Assembly: GCF_016405855.1 (NCBI RefSeq)
Contig: NZ_JAEFCA010000002.1
Span: 434,001-498,000, forward strand
From: Flavobacterium sp. IB48
GTDB lineage: Bacteria; Bacteroidota; Bacteroidia; Flavobacteriales; Flavobacteriaceae
DNA: 64,000 nucleotides
Direction: 5' to 3'
The position numbers and the translations under genes were made by a program. The stretch's first letter is position 1, and every line of letters begins with the position of its first letter. The notes beneath the pieces are model-generated. The model did not search any database. It was not told the DNA's origin and saw nothing but the letters and a program-made list of their open reading frames with translations. Below are positions 43,123 through 50,710 of the stretch, in pieces.

Positions 43123-44178
43123 ATGAAAACCAAAATAACAGAATTACTAGGCATTGAGCATCCCATTTTACAAGGCCCTATGGGAGGCGGTTTTTCTACA
43201 GCTTCACTTTTGGCGGCTGTAAGCAACGCAGGCGGATTGGGCAGTTACGGCGCTTATACGCTCACACCTGAAGAAATTCGACAAGCCGGAAAAGAAATCA
43301 AACTTGCCACTTCTAAACCTTATAACATCAATTTATGGGTTAATGATGTTGACGAAAGTCTTATAAATTATCCAAAAGAGAAATTAGAAAAGTTAAAACA
43401 TAATTTTAAACCTTACTTTGATGAATTAGGAATTTCGCTTCCTGATTTATCTTCTGATATTCCTTCTAAATTTGAAAAACAAGTAGAAGTTTTATTCGAA
43501 CTCAAACCTGCTGTTTTTAGTTTCATTTTCGGAATTCCGTCAAAAGAAATTCTTCAAGAAAGCAGAAAACTTGGAATAAAAACCGTTGGTGCTGCCACAA
43601 CATTAGAAGAAGCACTTGCACTAGAAGATGCCGAAGTAGACGCAATTGTCGCCGCAGGATTTGAAGCTGGCGGACACAGGCCATCGTTCTTAAAACCTGC
43701 TCAAGATTCTTTTACAGGATTATTTAGTCTCATTCAGCAATTAAAAGTAAAAACCAAAACGCCAATTATTGCTGCTGGCGGAATTATAGATGCTAAGGGA
43801 ATCGCCGCTGCTATGACTTTAGGTGCCGATGCTGTCCAATTGGGAACTGCTTTTATGGTTACCGACGAATCTGCTGCTGTGCCTTTACATAAAGAAACAT
43901 TGTTTGCAAATCCCAATATTCCGACAACAATTTCAAAATCGCTTACAGGAAGAATGGGCCGAATGGTTTGCAATAAAATATCTGACACTGTTCCTTTTGA
44001 ATCTGAAGTGCTTCCTTTTCCGCTTCAAACTAGATTAATGGCTTCTTTAAAAACTGCTGCTTTAGCTCAAGAAAGAACCGATTTAGTAAATTTCTGGTCG
44101 GGACAAAACACAAGCAATTTAAAATACCATAAAGCCGGCGAGTTGATGCAGGCTTTAATTGCTGAAATGTCTGCTTAG
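43123..44178 (+). CDS. Nitronate monooxygenase (2-nitropropane dioxygenase-like)
   Basis: A 351-residue FMN enzyme with a TIM-barrel fold that oxidises toxic nitronates. Seen are the N-terminal LGIEHPILQGPMGGGFSTAS, GLGSYGAYTLTPEEI, the catalytic His motif GFEAGGHRPS near residue 183, and the FMN-phosphate loops IAAGGIIDAKGIAAAM and LGADAVQLGTAFM. Complete length. It stands alone on the plus strand, with repeat-rich DNA after it. Confidence 0.92.
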   Translation: MKTKITELLGIEHPILQGPMGGGFSTASLLAAVSNAGGLGSYGAYTLTPEEIRQAGKEIKLATSKPYNINLWVNDVDESLINYPKEKLEKLKHNFKPYFDELGISLPDLSSDIPSKFEKQVEVLFELKPAVFSFIFGIPSKEILQESRKLGIKTVGAATTLEEALALEDAEVDAIVAAGFEAGGHRPSFLKPAQDSFTGLFSLIQQLKVKTKTPIIAAGGIIDAKGIAAAMTLGADAVQLGTAFMVTDESAAVPLHKETLFANPNIPTTISKSLTGRMGRMVCNKISDTVPFESEVLPFPLQTRLMASLKTAALAQERTDLVNFWSGQNTSNLKYHKAGELMQALIAEMSA

Positions 44179-44189
44179 TTTTTTTAACG

Positions 44190-44452
44190 CAAAGTGCGCT
44201 AAGGTTCTTTTTTATGTAAATGCTGTAGATTTTAAGTTCGCAAAGGTCTTACTAGCTGTTAAGCTTGTGCTTAAACTTTTTTAATCTCGCAAAGTCGCAG
44301 AGTCGCAAAGTTTTTTTTAAAGCCACAGATTAATAAGATTAAAATGATTTTGTTTCACCCAGATCCTGCAGATTTTAGCAGATTTTAATTTTTAAGCCTT
44401 AAAAAAATCTGCGCTTATCTGTTTAAATTATTTAAAATCTGCGTGAAATAAA
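44190..44452. repeat. Cluster of intergenic repeat modules
   Basis: Two module types lie side by side. CGCAAAG-type words recur at 44190-44310 (for example AACGCAAAGTGCGCTAAGG and CTCGCAAAGTCGCAGAGTC). An imperfect inverted repeat of the AATCTGCGTGAAA type spans about 44356-44452. No gene is visible. Confidence 0.6.
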
Positions 44453-44534
44453 CCTTTATGAACTTAAAATCTCCACCATTTATATGCAAAAGAATTTTTG
44501 AGCGCTTTGCGGTAAAATACACCAATCCACTCCC

Positions 44535-44609
44535 TGTCCAGTTCACCCCAAAGTTTGTCCGTTTCAACAAAATTCTGATTTCGATTTTAAAGCTTTCAAC
44601 GCACATTTG
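44535..44609 (+). promoter_or_regulatory. LytTR-type operator/promoter of the DoxX gene
   Basis: TGTCCAGTTC (44535-44544) and TGTCCGTTTC (44556-44565) are direct repeats with starts 21 bp apart. A 36-bp gap leads to CACATTTG (44602-44609), a -7 box with one mismatch. No -33 TTG is present, so activator dependence is likely. The same layout occurs at 49784 and 50589. Confidence 0.7.
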
Positions 44610-44639
44610 TACCGTTAAATAACTTTAAATATCAAAATC

Positions 44640-45035
44640 ATGAACTCAAAAACAACAAAAATTATCTATTGGACAGGCGCAGTATTAACTTCTTTATGGT
44701 TTGGCGCAAGCGGTTTCTTCGAATTAACAAACAATCCATTGGTTTGGGGAATTACACAACAATTGGGTTATCCAGCACATTTCATTTACATCCTTGGCGT
44801 TTTTAAAGTAGCTGGTGTTATTACACTTTTAATTCCGAACAAATTATTACGATTAAAAGAATGGGTTTTCGCAGGCGTATTTTTCGATATCATCTTTGCT
44901 TTCTTTTCAAAAATTGCCGTTTTAGGTTTTGGCGCTGCGACAGACGCGATTATTGCCTTTGTAATGGTAAGCGTAACGTATGCTATGTACAGAAAACTGT
45001 ATACAGCAACTTATACTCCATCAGCAATCAATTAA
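44640..45035 (+). CDS. DoxX-family membrane protein
   Basis: A 131-residue inner-membrane protein with four hydrophobic segments. It resembles the DoxX/DoxX-like group: WTGAVLTSLWFGASGFFEL, then YPAHFIYILGVFKVAGVITL and LIPNKLLRLKEWVFAGVFFD. Members support quinone- or thiol-linked redox reactions and oxidative-stress resistance. The operator upstream ties it to the epoxide-hydrolase-like and cupin genes. A hairpin terminator follows. Confidence 0.9.
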   Translation: MNSKTTKIIYWTGAVLTSLWFGASGFFELTNNPLVWGITQQLGYPAHFIYILGVFKVAGVITLLIPNKLLRLKEWVFAGVFFDIIFAFFSKIAVLGFGAATDAIIAFVMVSVTYAMYRKLYTATYTPSAIN

Positions 45036-45056
45036 AACAAAACTACATTAAAATAA

Positions 45057-45087
45057 AAATGCCTAATAATTGATATTAGGCATTTTT
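45057..45087 (+). terminator. Rho-independent terminator after the DoxX gene
   Basis: AAAATGCCTAATA / TATTAGGCATTTTT stem with a 4-nt loop, 22 bp past the DoxX stop. Confidence 0.88.
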
Positions 45088-45115
45088 ATTATTTCTTACT
45101 CTAATACAAACTAAG

Positions 45116-45196
45116 ATGAAAAAGATCATTCTAATTCTCTGCTTTATACTTTCAGCTTTGTTTTTCATAAGCTGTTTTATGTTTCCAGGATTATAA
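45116..45196 (+). CDS. Possible 26-residue micro-lipoprotein
   Basis: ATG AAA AAG opens a 26-codon frame reading MKKIILILCFILSALFFISC then FMFPGL. It is an almost complete lipoprotein signal peptide with lipobox L-F-F-I-S-C, leaving a mature lipopeptide of only seven residues. A terminator precedes it (45057-45087) and a stem-loop follows 8 bp after its stop, so it would be a separate tiny transcript. It could also be the remnant of a longer lost lipoprotein gene. Confidence 0.45.
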   Translation: MKKIILILCFILSALFFISCFMFPGL

Positions 45197-45203
45197 AATC
45201 AAG

Positions 45204-45244
45204 CCAATTAGTTTATCTCAGAAAATGATAAATTAATTGGTTTT
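45204..45244. terminator. Bidirectional hairpin terminator
   Basis: CCAATTAGTTTATC pairs with GATAAATTAATTGG, with TTTTAT after it. It lies between the micro-ORF and the convergent response regulator gene, whose last codons touch its edge. Confidence 0.7.
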
Positions 45245-46010
45245 ATCGGTTTTCTAACCAGCTTAAAAAAGCGGTTGCTTTTTCTTTTCCAACCAATATT
45301 TTTTCTTCTGTCGGAACACTTAATTTCACGATTATTTTACGCGAAAAATAATGTTCTGCTTCACGAATGGCCGAAAAATTAACCAAATACTGTCTGTTGA
45401 TTCTAAAGAACTGAATTGGAGATAAAAGCTTATGAATTTCATCTAACGACTGCGTTAACGGATATTCATTTTTATCTAAAGTCATTATCGTTGGCGTTTC
45501 ATTTTTGATAAAGAAAAACGCAATATTCTCCGTTAAAACGGTTTGATATTTATTGTTTTTGAAAACTAAAAAGCTGCTTTTTCCTTTATTTTCACCAGTT
45601 CTACTCAACAAATAATCAAAATCGGGCATGGCCTTTTTGTTTCTCTGAAAGAAGTTTTTCAGTTCTCCAGCTTTCTTTAAAGCTTGCGAAATACTATCTC
45701 TAGAAAAAGGTTTCAAAACATAATCAATTCCGTTTGATTTGAAAGCTTCGATGGCATAATCATCAAAAGCAGTACAGAAAATTACAGGCGACAAAACCTC
45801 AACATTCTTAAAGATCTCAAAACACTGACCGTCTGCCAGCTGAATATCCATAAAAATAAGATCTGGCTGATCGTTTTCCAAAAGATAATCTACTGCGCCG
45901 TCAATGCTTTGTATATATGACAAAATCTGAACATCGGGTCTGATGCTCAGAATTAGTTGGCCAAGTGCTTTGGCTGTTTTTACTTCATCTTCAATTATTA
46001 TGATAGTCAT
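45243..46010 (-). CDS. LytTR-family response regulator
   Basis: A 255-residue regulator closely similar in layout to the one at 38535. The receiver has E7/D8, Asp55 (FMDIQLADG) and YAIEAFKSNGIDYVLKPFS. The LytTR domain (about 145-255) shows FLVFKNNKYQTVLTENIAFF and FFRINRQYLVNFS. Its start overlaps the kinase gene's end by 20 bp. Three genes nearby (44640, 48753, 50137) carry the same direct-repeat operator, making this regulator the best candidate to bind it. Confidence 0.94.
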   Translation of the reverse strand: MTIIIIEDEVKTAKALGQLILSIRPDVQILSYIQSIDGAVDYLLENDQPDLIFMDIQLADGQCFEIFKNVEVLSPVIFCTAFDDYAIEAFKSNGIDYVLKPFSRDSISQALKKAGELKNFFQRNKKAMPDFDYLLSRTGENKGKSSFLVFKNNKYQTVLTENIAFFFIKNETPTIMTLDKNEYPLTQSLDEIHKLLSPIQFFRINRQYLVNFSAIREAEHYFSRKIIVKLSVPTEEKILVGKEKATAFLSWLENR

Positions 46011-47007
46011 AATTAAGTGGTATTTTTACTTTAAAGGTAGTTTCGTCTTTGTCAATTTCGATTTCTTTATGAATCAGGTGCATAAAACGCTGGTTGATAT
46101 TATCTAAACCAACACCTGTAGACACGGCGCCTCTTTTGAGCTGAATTTTATTCTCAACTACCAAAAACTCGTTTTCTGTATAAAGTCTTATTTTTAAAGG
46201 TTTGTCTAAAGAAACAACATTGTGTTTGATACAATTTTCGATTAATAACTGCAAAGTAAAAGGCGGAATTGCCGAATCGTACTGTTTGGAATCAATTTCG
46301 TTTTCTAAGACAAATCCGTCTTCAAAACGTGCTTTTAGCAGATATACATACGAATCTAAAATTTGTAGTTCTTCGCGAAGCGGAATCAAATCCATTTTTC
46401 TGCTTTCTAGTGTAAAACGATAAAAATCAGATAATTTCAAGATAAAATCAGAACTCTGCGGATCTTGGATATCGACCATCGATTTTAGTGTATTCAAACT
46501 ATTAAACAAAAAATGCGGATTTACCTGCTGTTTCAATAATTCGTATTGAGCGCCAAGATTTACGGCTTTTGTACGTTCTAGCTCAACTCCCATTTGCTGT
46601 GTTTGATAGTTTTGAAAAAGCAAATGCAAAAACATATATACAATCAAGTTGATTAAAACTCCACGAAGTTCAAACATGATTGGCGCATCCATTTTTGAAA
46701 CCTGAAATAGTTCCTGATGCGCAATTACCAGAATCACCATTAAAACAATCCCCAGAATAACACTCAATAAAAGTTTCCAGTTAAAGAGACTTTTATTGGC
46801 ATGATTGGCAGAAAACTTTGGCAAACTGTAAATGTTGTAATACCATATAAAAAGGGAAAACAACAGCGTAATCGAAGAATTTATAATAAGGTCTCCAAGT
46901 GTAGAATCGGCATCAAATAATTTAGGTATCGAAGCCATAACTGCCAATGCAACCGAACTTCCCCAAATGACTTTGAGCGAAACCTGAAAACGTTTTGTTT
47001 TTTCCAT
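45991..47007 (-). CDS. LytS/YehU-type sensor histidine kinase
   Basis: A 338-residue membrane kinase. Four hydrophobic segments lie at about residues 12-28, 40-60, 78-97 and 115-132. The kinase domain has His165 in QQVNPHFLFNSLN, the N-box LLIENCIKHNVV and the G-box VGLDNINQRF. The regulator gene overlaps its last 20 bp, so translation is coupled. A CAAAGATA (-7 TATCTTTG on the minus strand) lies at 47030-47037. No extracellular sensor domain is present, so the signal is probably sensed in the membrane. Confidence 0.93.
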   Translation of the reverse strand: MEKTKRFQVSLKVIWGSSVALAVMASIPKLFDADSTLGDLIINSSITLLFSLFIWYYNIYSLPKFSANHANKSLFNWKLLLSVILGIVLMVILVIAHQELFQVSKMDAPIMFELRGVLINLIVYMFLHLLFQNYQTQQMGVELERTKAVNLGAQYELLKQQVNPHFLFNSLNTLKSMVDIQDPQSSDFILKLSDFYRFTLESRKMDLIPLREELQILDSYVYLLKARFEDGFVLENEIDSKQYDSAIPPFTLQLLIENCIKHNVVSLDKPLKIRLYTENEFLVVENKIQLKRGAVSTGVGLDNINQRFMHLIHKEIEIDKDETTFKVKIPLNYDYHNN

Positions 47008-47131
47008 ATTGTAATTGGTTTGTTATGATCAAAGATAAGTTTATTTGAAAAAGATTTCACGCAGATTTTTAATGATTTTAGGAGATAAGTGCAGATAAAC
47101 TTTAATCTCGTAAAACTTTATTTTCTCATTT

Positions 47132-47237
47132 TTTGTCATCCCGAGGAACGAGGGATCCCCGCAAGTAGCTCTACAAAGATTGTCGATTTTGTTTGCGGAG
47201 TTTCTTGTGGAGATCCCTCATTCCTCGGGATGACAAA
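47132..47237. repeat. REP-like palindromic element, copy 3
   Basis: Arms TTTGTCATCCCGAGGAACGA (from 47132) and GAGATCCCTCATTCCTCGGG plus ATGACAAA (ending 47237). The inner GTAGCTCTACAAAGATTG is shared with the other copies while the arms carry compensating changes (TCATCCCGAGGAACGA for TCATTTCGACGAAGGA). Confidence 0.85.
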
Positions 47238-47288
47238 CTGTGTGGAAAAACTGGGAGTAAAAAACTAGGTTCTTTGAATCGGTAAATT

Positions 47289-47354
47289 TCTCTCGCAGAT
47301 TTAGCAGATCTAGCTGATTTTTTTATCTGCATAATCTCCAAAATCTACGAGAGA
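47289..47354. repeat. Inverted repeat of the AATCTGCG family
   Basis: TCTCTCGCAGATTT is matched by the inverted AAATCTACGAGAGA at the far end, with further CAGAT words inside. It lies 17 bp before the stop of the DUF1223 gene. A single AATCTGCGTGAA arm also occurs near 47057-47071. Confidence 0.6.
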
Positions 47355-47371
47355 TTTTTTTAATACTAAAG

Positions 47372-48106
47372 CTAAACTCTCTTAATTCCTAAAATAGTAC
47401 CTGAATTCATATCTTGAACAAAACCAATGATTTCGAAATCCTGCGCATTGTAATTTTTAGGAAGACGAACAGATGCCGTTCCTTTTTTATTTTTATTTAA
47501 ATCTACAGATTGCAGATTACGAACAATCTGATAATGCGATAAAACTCGATTAGCATTCTCGCCTCTTTTCACATTGCTTTTAGCTTCTTTCTGAACAACT
47601 GCAAGCAATAAACGGCTGTTTTTTGAAGTGCCTTCGACATTATAATTCACAGAAATTGAATTTTCATTTTGATTTGCTTCTAAATTTAAACTCACTGAAC
47701 CTGGTTTAGAAAGTACCGATTTAATTCCGTTTCGCAGACTCGTTTCCTGAGAACCGATATAATCTGTTTTTCCGTTAATGATTACTTGAGGTGTATAAAT
47801 TGGTTCTTTTCCTAAAAATTGAGCATAATCGTATTGTCTTTTGGTGAAATCGGCATTGCTGAAAATATCTTTCCAACCTTGCTTGTCCCAATAATCTACA
47901 TGATACGCCAATACATAAACGTTTTTATCACGATATTCATTCTGAATTTTTCCCAACAATTCATCTGCTGGCGGACAACTCGAACAGCCTTCTGAAGTGT
48001 ATAATTCTAATAGTGCAAAACCCTTTGAATTGTTTTGACTAAAAACGCTGTTTCCAATTAAAAAAAACAGCATAACAAAGCCACTTAAAATTTTTATCTT
48101 TTTCAT
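47372..48106 (-). CDS. Exported DUF1223 protein, thioredoxin-like
   Basis: A 244-residue exported protein. The ATG at 48106 (MKKIKILSGFVMLFFLIGNS) opens into the signal peptide and is preferred over one ten codons upstream that lies in repeat DNA. The DUF1223 signature is clear: LELYTSEGCSSCPPADELLG near residue 32, with the CxxC pair, then VYVLAYHVDYWDKQGWKD and YTPQVIINGKTDYIGS. It has a thioredoxin-like fold and probably acts in periplasmic redox chemistry. It lies between repeats and is not clearly in an operon with ohr. Confidence 0.9.
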   Translation of the reverse strand: MKKIKILSGFVMLFFLIGNSVFSQNNSKGFALLELYTSEGCSSCPPADELLGKIQNEYRDKNVYVLAYHVDYWDKQGWKDIFSNADFTKRQYDYAQFLGKEPIYTPQVIINGKTDYIGSQETSLRNGIKSVLSKPGSVSLNLEANQNENSISVNYNVEGTSKNSRLLLAVVQKEAKSNVKRGENANRVLSHYQIVRNLQSVDLNKNKKGTASVRLPKNYNAQDFEIIGFVQDMNSGTILGIKRV

Positions 48107-48120
48107 AATTCTATTTATTT

Positions 48121-48209
48121 CCTGCAAGGTTTTCAAAACCTTGTAGGTCTGATTATAAGATGTGCTAAAAATAATTTAAACCTACAAGGTTTTGAAAACC
48201 TTGCAGGTT
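48121..48209. repeat. CAAGGTTTT-type palindromic repeat pair
   Basis: CCTGCAAGGTTTTCAAAACC plus TTGTAGGT (48121-48148) is matched by an inverted copy CCTACAAGGTTTTGAAAACC plus TTGCAGGT (48181-48208). Each arm is itself nearly palindromic. The repeat fills the 117-bp gap between the DUF1223 and ohr genes. Confidence 0.8.
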
Positions 48210-48223
48210 ATACGATTTGGAAA

Positions 48224-48634
48224 TTATAGAATATTAATCTCAACATTTATATTTCCTCTCGTTGCTTTAGAATATGGGCAAGTCTGATGTGCTTGTGCCG
48301 CCAAAGCTTCTGCTGTTGAAGTGTCAATTCCAGGAAGACTTATATTTAATCTAGCTTGAAGCGAATATTCTCCTTCTGTTACACATAAATCTACTTCGGC
48401 ATCTACAGCGGTTTCTGCTGGAAGTCTAACCCCAAGTTTAGAAGCTGCAATTCCTAAAGCTCCAATAAAACAAGCTGACCATCCCGCAGCAAACAACTGC
48501 TCTGGATTTGTTCCCGGACGCGAAGATCCCGGTGCGCTTAATTTAATATTCAATTGTTCGTCTGAACTTTGAGAAGCTCCTTCTCTACCACCTGTTGTAT
48601 GTGTCTTTCCTGTGTATAAAACTTTTGTGTCCAT
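48224..48634 (-). CDS. ohr: Organic hydroperoxide resistance protein (Ohr/OsmC family)
   Basis: A 136-residue thiol peroxidase that reduces organic and lipid hydroperoxides. Both reactive cysteines are present: Cys55 (GWSACFIGAL) and Cys119 (HQTCPYSKATRGN). The start LYTGKTHTTGGREGASQSSD and NPEQLFAAGWSAC are typical of Ohr rather than OsmC. No adjacent OhrR regulator is seen; the direct-repeat operator found upstream of its neighbours is not visible here. It forms dimers in known members. Confidence 0.95.
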   Translation of the reverse strand: MDTKVLYTGKTHTTGGREGASQSSDEQLNIKLSAPGSSRPGTNPEQLFAAGWSACFIGALGIAASKLGVRLPAETAVDAEVDLCVTEGEYSLQARLNISLPGIDTSTAEALAAQAHQTCPYSKATRGNINVEINIL

Positions 48635-48752
48635 GTTATTAATTGTTAATTGTGAATTATTAATTGTAAATTTTTATATGCTTAATGTTATTGCTTTGTG
48701 GAATGTAAAAGTGAGTGAGAATAATTAACCATTCACCATTTACAATTCACCA

Positions 48753-49739
48753 TTATTTAGATACATCTATTATCGCTTGTGCAAACGCTTTTGGATCTTC
48801 TTGTGGAACGTTGTGTCCAATTCCTTTTAAAATTCTGTGTTCATATTTTCCTGTGAATTTGCTTGCGTATGCTTTTCCATCCGCGAAAGCGCCATCAAAA
48901 TCACTTCCTATTGTAATGGTTGGAACTTTAATCTCTGGTTTTGCTGCTAAACGTTTTTCTAGATTATCATATTTTGCTTCACCTGCTTCTAGAGATTGTC
49001 TCCATCTGTAATTGTGAATCACAATTGCTACGTGATCTGGATTGTCAAAAGATTGAGCCGTTTGATCGTAAGTTGCTTTATCGAAATTCCATAACGGAGA
49101 AGCGATTTTCCAGATTAATTTATTGAAATCATAAGTGTTTTGAGTATAACCTTGTCTTCCTCTTTCGGTTGCGAAATAATATTGGTACCACCATCCTAAC
49201 TCAGCAGTTGGAGGAAGCGGTTTTAAGTTTGCTTCTAAATTCACCACCAAATAACCACTTACCGAAACCAAACCTTTTACGCGTTCTGGCCAAAGTGCCG
49301 ATACTACAACCGCTGTTCTAGCACCCCAGTCGAAACCACCAATTACTGCTTTGTCAATTTTAAGGGCATCCATAAAAGCGATAATATCACTTGCTAAAGC
49401 CGCTTGTTGACCATTTCTAAAAGTTTCTTTAGAAAGAAAAGTCGTTGTCCCGAATCCGCGTAGATATGGTGTGAAAACGTGGTATCCTTTTGCAACCAAA
49501 ATCGGAACTACTTCATTATAACTATGAATATCATAAGGCCAGCCGTGAAGCAAGATTACTGGCGTTCCGTTTGATGGACCTGCTTCGGTATAACCTACGT
49601 TTAATAATCCAGCATTGATTTGTTTTAAAGTTCCTAGTGAACTGCTCACTTCAATTGTTTTTTGTATTGAAGTTTGTGCTTGAGTGAAAGCTGCATTCAT
49701 AAAAAGAATAGCGATTAGAATATTTGATAGTGTTTTCAT
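48753..49739 (-). CDS. Exported epoxide-hydrolase-like alpha/beta hydrolase
   Basis: A 328-residue protein with a signal peptide (MKTLSNILIAILFMNAAFTQ, cut near AQ at 22). The nucleophile position is Asp, not Ser: GGFDWGA with Asp137, together with HGWP near residue 65. This Asp plus the HGxP motif marks the epoxide hydrolase/haloalkane dehalogenase group. The late acid lies in SDFDGAF and the His in GIGHNVPQEDP. Location would be periplasmic. The upstream region 49784-49858 carries a LytTR-type operator. Confidence 0.9.
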   Translation of the reverse strand: MKTLSNILIAILFMNAAFTQAQTSIQKTIEVSSSLGTLKQINAGLLNVGYTEAGPSNGTPVILLHGWPYDIHSYNEVVPILVAKGYHVFTPYLRGFGTTTFLSKETFRNGQQAALASDIIAFMDALKIDKAVIGGFDWGARTAVVVSALWPERVKGLVSVSGYLVVNLEANLKPLPPTAELGWWYQYYFATERGRQGYTQNTYDFNKLIWKIASPLWNFDKATYDQTAQSFDNPDHVAIVIHNYRWRQSLEAGEAKYDNLEKRLAAKPEIKVPTITIGSDFDGAFADGKAYASKFTGKYEHRILKGIGHNVPQEDPKAFAQAIIDVSK

Positions 49740-49783
49740 ATTTTTTATTATTTGATTAGTTGATTATCAGTTAATTTCTTTGT

Positions 49784-49858
49784 CAAAGGTATTTTGACAA
49801 TGCTTGTTTTAAAAGGTAAAAAAAGGTGAAGTGGACAAAGTTGAGGGTGAAATGGACA
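49784..49858 (-). promoter_or_regulatory. LytTR-type operator/promoter of the epoxide-hydrolase-like gene
   Basis: On the minus strand TGTCCATTTC (49849-49858) and TGTCCACTTC (49828-49837) are direct repeats 21 bp apart, followed by a 36-bp gap and TACCTTTG (49784-49791), an exact -7 box. Same geometry as the DoxX and cupin promoters. No -33 TTG at the normal distance. Confidence 0.72.
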
Positions 49859-49876
49859 GGCTTTAATTTGGGATAA

Positions 49877-50112
49877 TTTTAACGCAAAGAGCGCAAAGGA
49901 TTCGCAGAGAACACAAAGATTTTTTTGAGTTGAAACTAAGTTTTTTTTAAGTTCACAAAGCTGTATAAATAAAACTTTGCGACTTCGCGACTTTGCGAGA
50001 TTAAAAAGCCCAAGATTCACACAAAGCTTTGCGAACTTAATGTCTATTGACATTCTCCTTAAACAGAACTTCGCTTCCTTTGCGAAAATCCTTTGCGATC
50101 TTTGCGTTAAAA
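49877..50112. repeat. Nested inverted repeat of CGCAAAG modules
   Basis: Outer arms TTTTAACGCAAAGAGCGCAA (from 49877) and ATCCTTTGCGATCTTTGCGT (to 50112) are inverted copies. Inner arms AAGTTCACAAAG and CTTTGCGAACTT form a second pair, and TTTGCGACTTCGCGACTTTG lies near the centre. A 101-residue minus-strand frame over this stretch is not considered coding. Confidence 0.75.
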
Positions 50113-50136
50113 AACTACCCGCATTTCAACTTGAAA

Positions 50137-50547
50137 CTATTTTTTCATAGTCAAAATAGGTTTTCCTTTTTCTACAATATAAGTCGCCAGTTCTGATGCT
50201 TTAGCATTTGTATTATTTTTAGCCGAATGCACTACACCTGCAGGAATAAAAAGTACTTCTCCCACTTTTAAGGTTACAGGTTCTTTGCCTTCAATTTGAT
50301 ATTCCAGCGAACCTTCAACTACATAAATAACTTCTTCGCCTGGATGAGAATGTTTCCCGAAAGCAGCATGCCCGTCAAAATCGATTCGTGCCTGAACCAT
50401 TTCTTTTCCCGGAGTACTTAGATCATGTTTTTGCAAATCGACGCGTTTTACTCCTTGTGCCGCAATCTGATTCGGAACCAAAAAGGCAATGATTCCTAAA
50501 ACTATAATTGCGATTATAACCCATGTTTTTTGTTTTTTCGTTTCCAT
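50137..50547 (-). CDS. Membrane-anchored or exported cupin protein
   Basis: A 136-residue single cupin with an N-terminal hydrophobic segment (WVIIAIIVLGIIAFLVPNQI, about residues 9-28) that serves as signal or anchor. The metal site is complete: H-x-H-x4-E in GKHSHPGEEVIYVVEGSL and the late His in GVVHSAKN. It is probably periplasmic. Function unknown; quercetinase-like and mannose-isomerase-like cupins share this site. The LytTR-type operator at 50589-50663 lies just upstream. Confidence 0.85.
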   Translation of the reverse strand: METKKQKTWVIIAIIVLGIIAFLVPNQIAAQGVKRVDLQKHDLSTPGKEMVQARIDFDGHAAFGKHSHPGEEVIYVVEGSLEYQIEGKEPVTLKVGEVLFIPAGVVHSAKNNTNAKASELATYIVEKGKPILTMKK

Positions 50548-50588
50548 AACTTCTGATTTAAATTATTTGTTTTCGTTAATTTCTTTGT

Positions 50589-50663
50589 CAAAAGTATTTC
50601 GATAACCCTTCTTACGAAATGAGAAAATAGTTGAAACGGACAAACTTCAGGGCGAAATGGACA
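50589..50663 (-). promoter_or_regulatory. LytTR-type operator/promoter of the cupin gene
   Basis: On the minus strand TGTCCATTTC (50654-50663) and TGTCCGTTTC (50633-50642) lie 21 bp apart, followed by a 36-bp gap and TACTTTTG (50589-50596). The layout equals that at 44535-44609 and 49784-49858. Confidence 0.72.
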
Positions 50664-50710
50664 GGCTGCGAGTTGTGAGTTGTGATTTGTGAGATGCAAA
50701 ATATTTGAGG

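Noticed and set aside
44415..44606. 63-residue minus-strand frame before the DoxX gene
   Set aside because: It covers repeat DNA and the direct-repeat operator; the sequence is better explained as regulatory.
49748..50053. 101-residue minus-strand frame
   Set aside because: It runs through the operator at 49784-49858 and the CGCAAAG repeat cluster; the peptide is a translation of repeat words.
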